Positions 62,619 to 64,000 of a stretch of DNA of 64,000 nucleotides are shown here, in pieces. The stretch's first letter is position 1. Each line of letters starts with the position of its first letter. A model generated the notes under the pieces. It was not told where the DNA came from, made no database searches, and was given only the letters and a program-made list of their open reading frames with translations. Source of the DNA: Perkinsus olseni (lineage: Eukaryota; Perkinsozoa; Perkinsida; Perkinsidae); the NCBI GenBank assembly GCA_013115135.1, contig JABANP010000143.1, forward strand, positions 48,065-112,064, given 5' to 3'. The position numbers and the translations under genes were made by a program.

Positions 62619-62772
62619 ATGAACTCAACTTCCCGGATAGAGAGAAGGGAAGTAAGCAAAAGACCCTGAACTACCCCTGTCCCACCGACAATGAACAAGG
62701 GACAGCCGTTTCACACAATCACACCTCACACATATTGCAGGAATACTGATGGGTGTGAGCGAGTATCTAACA
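62503..62772 (-). repeat. 5' LTR
   Basis: 270 bp, 268 of them identical to the 3' LTR. The polyprotein ATG (62618-62616) lies inside it, 154 bp from its 5' edge, so the last 116 bp of the LTR are coding. Confidence 0.95.
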
Positions 62773-62775
62773 GCC

Positions 62776-63119
62776 TGATGCAGACCGTTTGAGGCCAGCT
62801 GCTGTTCAGGGCCGTGGCCTCACTCCGGATCAATTGCAGCATCCAGAAGCGATGGGAATTACCTCTGAGAATGGTGAGTGCATTATCGCCACTACGGCTA
62901 CCTAGCCACGTGTTGTTGTTATGATGATGATCACTACCAGTAAGTGTTGTCCCCGATCCCTACGGTAATTCTACTAAGCCAACAGGAAGCTTCTATGGAC
63001 CTTGGCATTCCAATCCCCTCCCCGCGACGCAGGGTGGTCCCCTCAAACTCACCACCGACATGAACTACCTTGTGAAACAGGCCAACGAGGTCGGACTGAA
63101 TCTCGAGCTCCTCGATTGA
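62776..63119 (+). CDS. two exons of an unrecognised gene, right flank of the retrotransposon
   Basis: Frame from the retrotransposon edge reads PDADRLRPAAVQGRGLTPDQ and LQHPEAMGITSEN, with a donor at 62874. It joins in phase 1 across a 112-nt intron to 62986-63119, reading GSFYGPWHSNPLP, GGPLKLTTDMNYLVKQANEV and GLNLELLD, then TGA. The upstream exons are not visible and would lie on the other side of the retroelement. Family not recognised. Confidence 0.5.
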
Positions 63120-63197
63120 ACCCGAATACAGAAGAGTTTCGTGTACGGTACAGTGTATCATATACTGTACTGTATATTCATAGTACTACTATAATAG

Positions 63198-63218
63198 ACT
63201 ACTATTATTAATAGTAGT
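63198..63218. repeat. AT-rich hairpin
   Basis: ACTACTATT, spacer ATT, AATAGTAGT: a 9-bp stem inside a 110-bp AT-rich tract (63141-63250) with several further TACTGTA/TACAGTA words in opposite orientation. Confidence 0.7.
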
Positions 63219-63398
63219 GCGTCGTACAGTAGTACAGCATATGGTACATTTAGCCTCGTATTTCTGCTTAAAGGGCGCCAGCTGCTTGCATGCCAATATA
63301 CAATGGTGTCTTCCGTGGCACTGCTCACTCTTGCTTACTTGTCGCTGATAGAGCTTCAGCTTTTTTGCTTGAAATAACTCCTTCTCACAAACCTTAAG

Positions 63399-63501
63399 GT
63401 ATGCCTCTCAGTTTAAAGCTGATCTGATGAAGCATGTACCAGTGAATCTCGTGAAGATGTACCAGGACATGACTGCTGAACTGAAGGCCCATGTAGAGTA
63501 G
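63399..63501 (+). CDS. possible last exon, unknown gene
   Basis: After an acceptor-like cttaag, a 103-base frame reads YASQFKADLMKHVPVNLVK and MYQDMTAELKAHVE, then TAG. It is an amphipathic helical segment entering in phase 2. It could belong with the exons at 62776-63119, but I found no donor to join them. Confidence 0.4.
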
Positions 63502-63550
63502 AGGCCTTAGCTCTGTTATAGCTCGTGGTCGTGGTCATTGTACGAAACTA

Positions 63551-63632
63551 GACAGCGTGTCCGAGTGGTTAAGGAGGTGGGCTTGAAATCCACTAGGCTC
63601 AGCCTGCGTAGGTTCAAATCCTGCCGCTGTCG
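63551..63632 (+). tRNA. tRNA-Ser (anticodon TGA)
   Basis: 82 nt. Acceptor GACAGCG pairs with CGCTGTC. The anticodon loop CTTGAAA gives TGA, and a long variable arm, typical of serine, lies between the anticodon and T arms. The T arm GTAGG / TTCAAAT / CCTGC is a normal B box with one G-T closing pair. Confidence 0.95.
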
Positions 63633-63700
63633 GGTCAACCTTTGAAGGAAAATTCATTTCTCACCTCCCGGTCCGCACTAGCCAGGCGGGCTCCGAACCA

Positions 63701-63782
63701 GACAGCGTGTCCGAGTGGTTAAGGAGGTGGACTCGAAATCCACTAGGCTCAGCCTGCGCAAGTTTGCATCCTGCCGCTGTCG
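63701..63782 (+). tRNA. tRNA-Ser (anticodon CGA), degenerate T arm, likely pseudogene
   Basis: Same body as its neighbours, with anticodon loop CTCGAAA giving CGA. The T arm, however, reads GCAAG / TTTGCAT / CCTGC. The B box has lost the TTCGA core and gained an A-C mismatch in the stem, so Pol III binding and folding should both suffer. Confidence 0.85.
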
Positions 63783-63850
63783 GGTCATCATTTGAAGAGA
63801 AATTCATTTCTCACCTCCCGGTCCGCACTAGCCAGGCGAGCTCCAAACCA

Positions 63851-63932
63851 GACAGCGTGTCCGAGTGGTTAAGGAGGTGGACTCGAAATCCACTAGGCTC
63901 AGCCTGCGCAGGTTCGAATCCTGCCGCTGTCG
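63851..63932 (+). tRNA. tRNA-Ser (anticodon CGA)
   Basis: 82 nt, canonical throughout. Anticodon loop CTCGAAA, long variable arm, T arm GCAGG / TTCGAAT / CCTGC. It identifies the middle copy as the mutated one. Confidence 0.95.
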
Positions 63933-64000
63933 GGTTATCCTACGGAGGGAAATTCATTTCTCACCTTTCGGTCCCCATTAGCCAGGCGCACACGAAGCCA

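Larger units (their letters stand above)
56632..62772 (-). mobile_element. full-length LTR retrotransposon (Ty3/Gypsy-like order), 6141 bp
   Basis: Two 270-bp LTRs, 62503-62772 (5' on the minus strand) and 56632-56901 (3'), each TG...CA, differ at only two positions. A 4-bp duplication GCCT flanks the element (56628-56631 and 62773-62776). The single open frame runs Gag-protease-RT-RNase H-integrase, the Ty3/Gypsy (also BEL) order. A primer-binding site starting TGGTGCATCATCC follows the 5' LTR directly, and a G-run lies just before the 3' LTR. Near-identical LTRs mean a recent insertion. Confidence 0.95.
63551..64000 (+). repeat. 150-bp tandem repeat carrying tRNA-Ser genes (three units, cut by window end)
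   Basis: Units start at 63551, 63701 and 63851, exactly 150 bp apart. Each has an 82-nt tRNA-Ser and a 68-bp spacer containing AATTCATTTCTCACC and CACTAGCCAGGCG. The third spacer is cut only by the end of the window, so the array may continue. Confidence 0.93.

Overview
The window is nuclear DNA of a eukaryotic protist. Almost every gene I could follow is cut by many short GT-AG introns, mostly 46-80 nt. The conserved products are eukaryotic: CDK10-like kinase, NudC, UPF2, RecQ4, DPM1, DUS2, CFAP58 and CFAP161, alongside Pol III tRNA genes. Two cilium genes imply a flagellated stage. Compact genes on both strands, a triplicated sphingomyelin-synthase-like family, lineage-specific secreted proteins and a Ty3-like retroelement with an acidic Gag start suggest an alveolate, probably Perkinsus or a relative. 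That placement is inference; no marker gene in the window proves it.

Layout. 0-4 kb (+): a 12-exon CDK10-like kinase and a small secreted protein. 4.5-13.4 kb (-): a PPR-like helical-repeat gene, a MINDY-4-type deubiquitinase, and a tandem pair of RRM-KH-CCCH RNA-binding genes. 14-21.6 kb (+): NudC, a zinc-finger gene with tRNA-Gln just behind it, a Hedgehog-type Hint gene, CFAP161 and a small acidic protein. 21.9-35.4 kb (-): RecQ4 helicase, a short ORF, UPF2, an unknown helical protein and DPM1. 35.9-39.5 kb (+): three tandem sphingolipid-synthase-like genes. 40.3-41.4 kb: a complete non-autonomous hAT-type element with target-site duplication. 42.5-54.6 kb (+): an EF-hand/WD40 gene, DUS2 and CFAP58. 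54.8-56 kb (+): a secreted protein. 56.6-62.8 kb (-): a full-length, young LTR retrotransposon. 62.8-64 kb: exons of an unrecognised gene and a 150-bp tandem array of tRNA-Ser genes.

Functional themes are RNA biology (UPF2, two KH/CCCH proteins, DUS2, a CCCH/RanBP-like protein), cilia (CFAP161, CFAP58, perhaps the EF-hand/WD40 protein), membrane lipid and glycan synthesis (DPM1, the SMS-like trio), and genome maintenance (RecQ4). There is no operon logic; neighbours are mostly unrelated. Exon limits given to the base were checked by hand for reading phase across the junction. Limits called approximate were not. Three genes (KH copy 1, SMS-like copy 3, DUS2) each need one or two single-base skips to read through conserved sequence.
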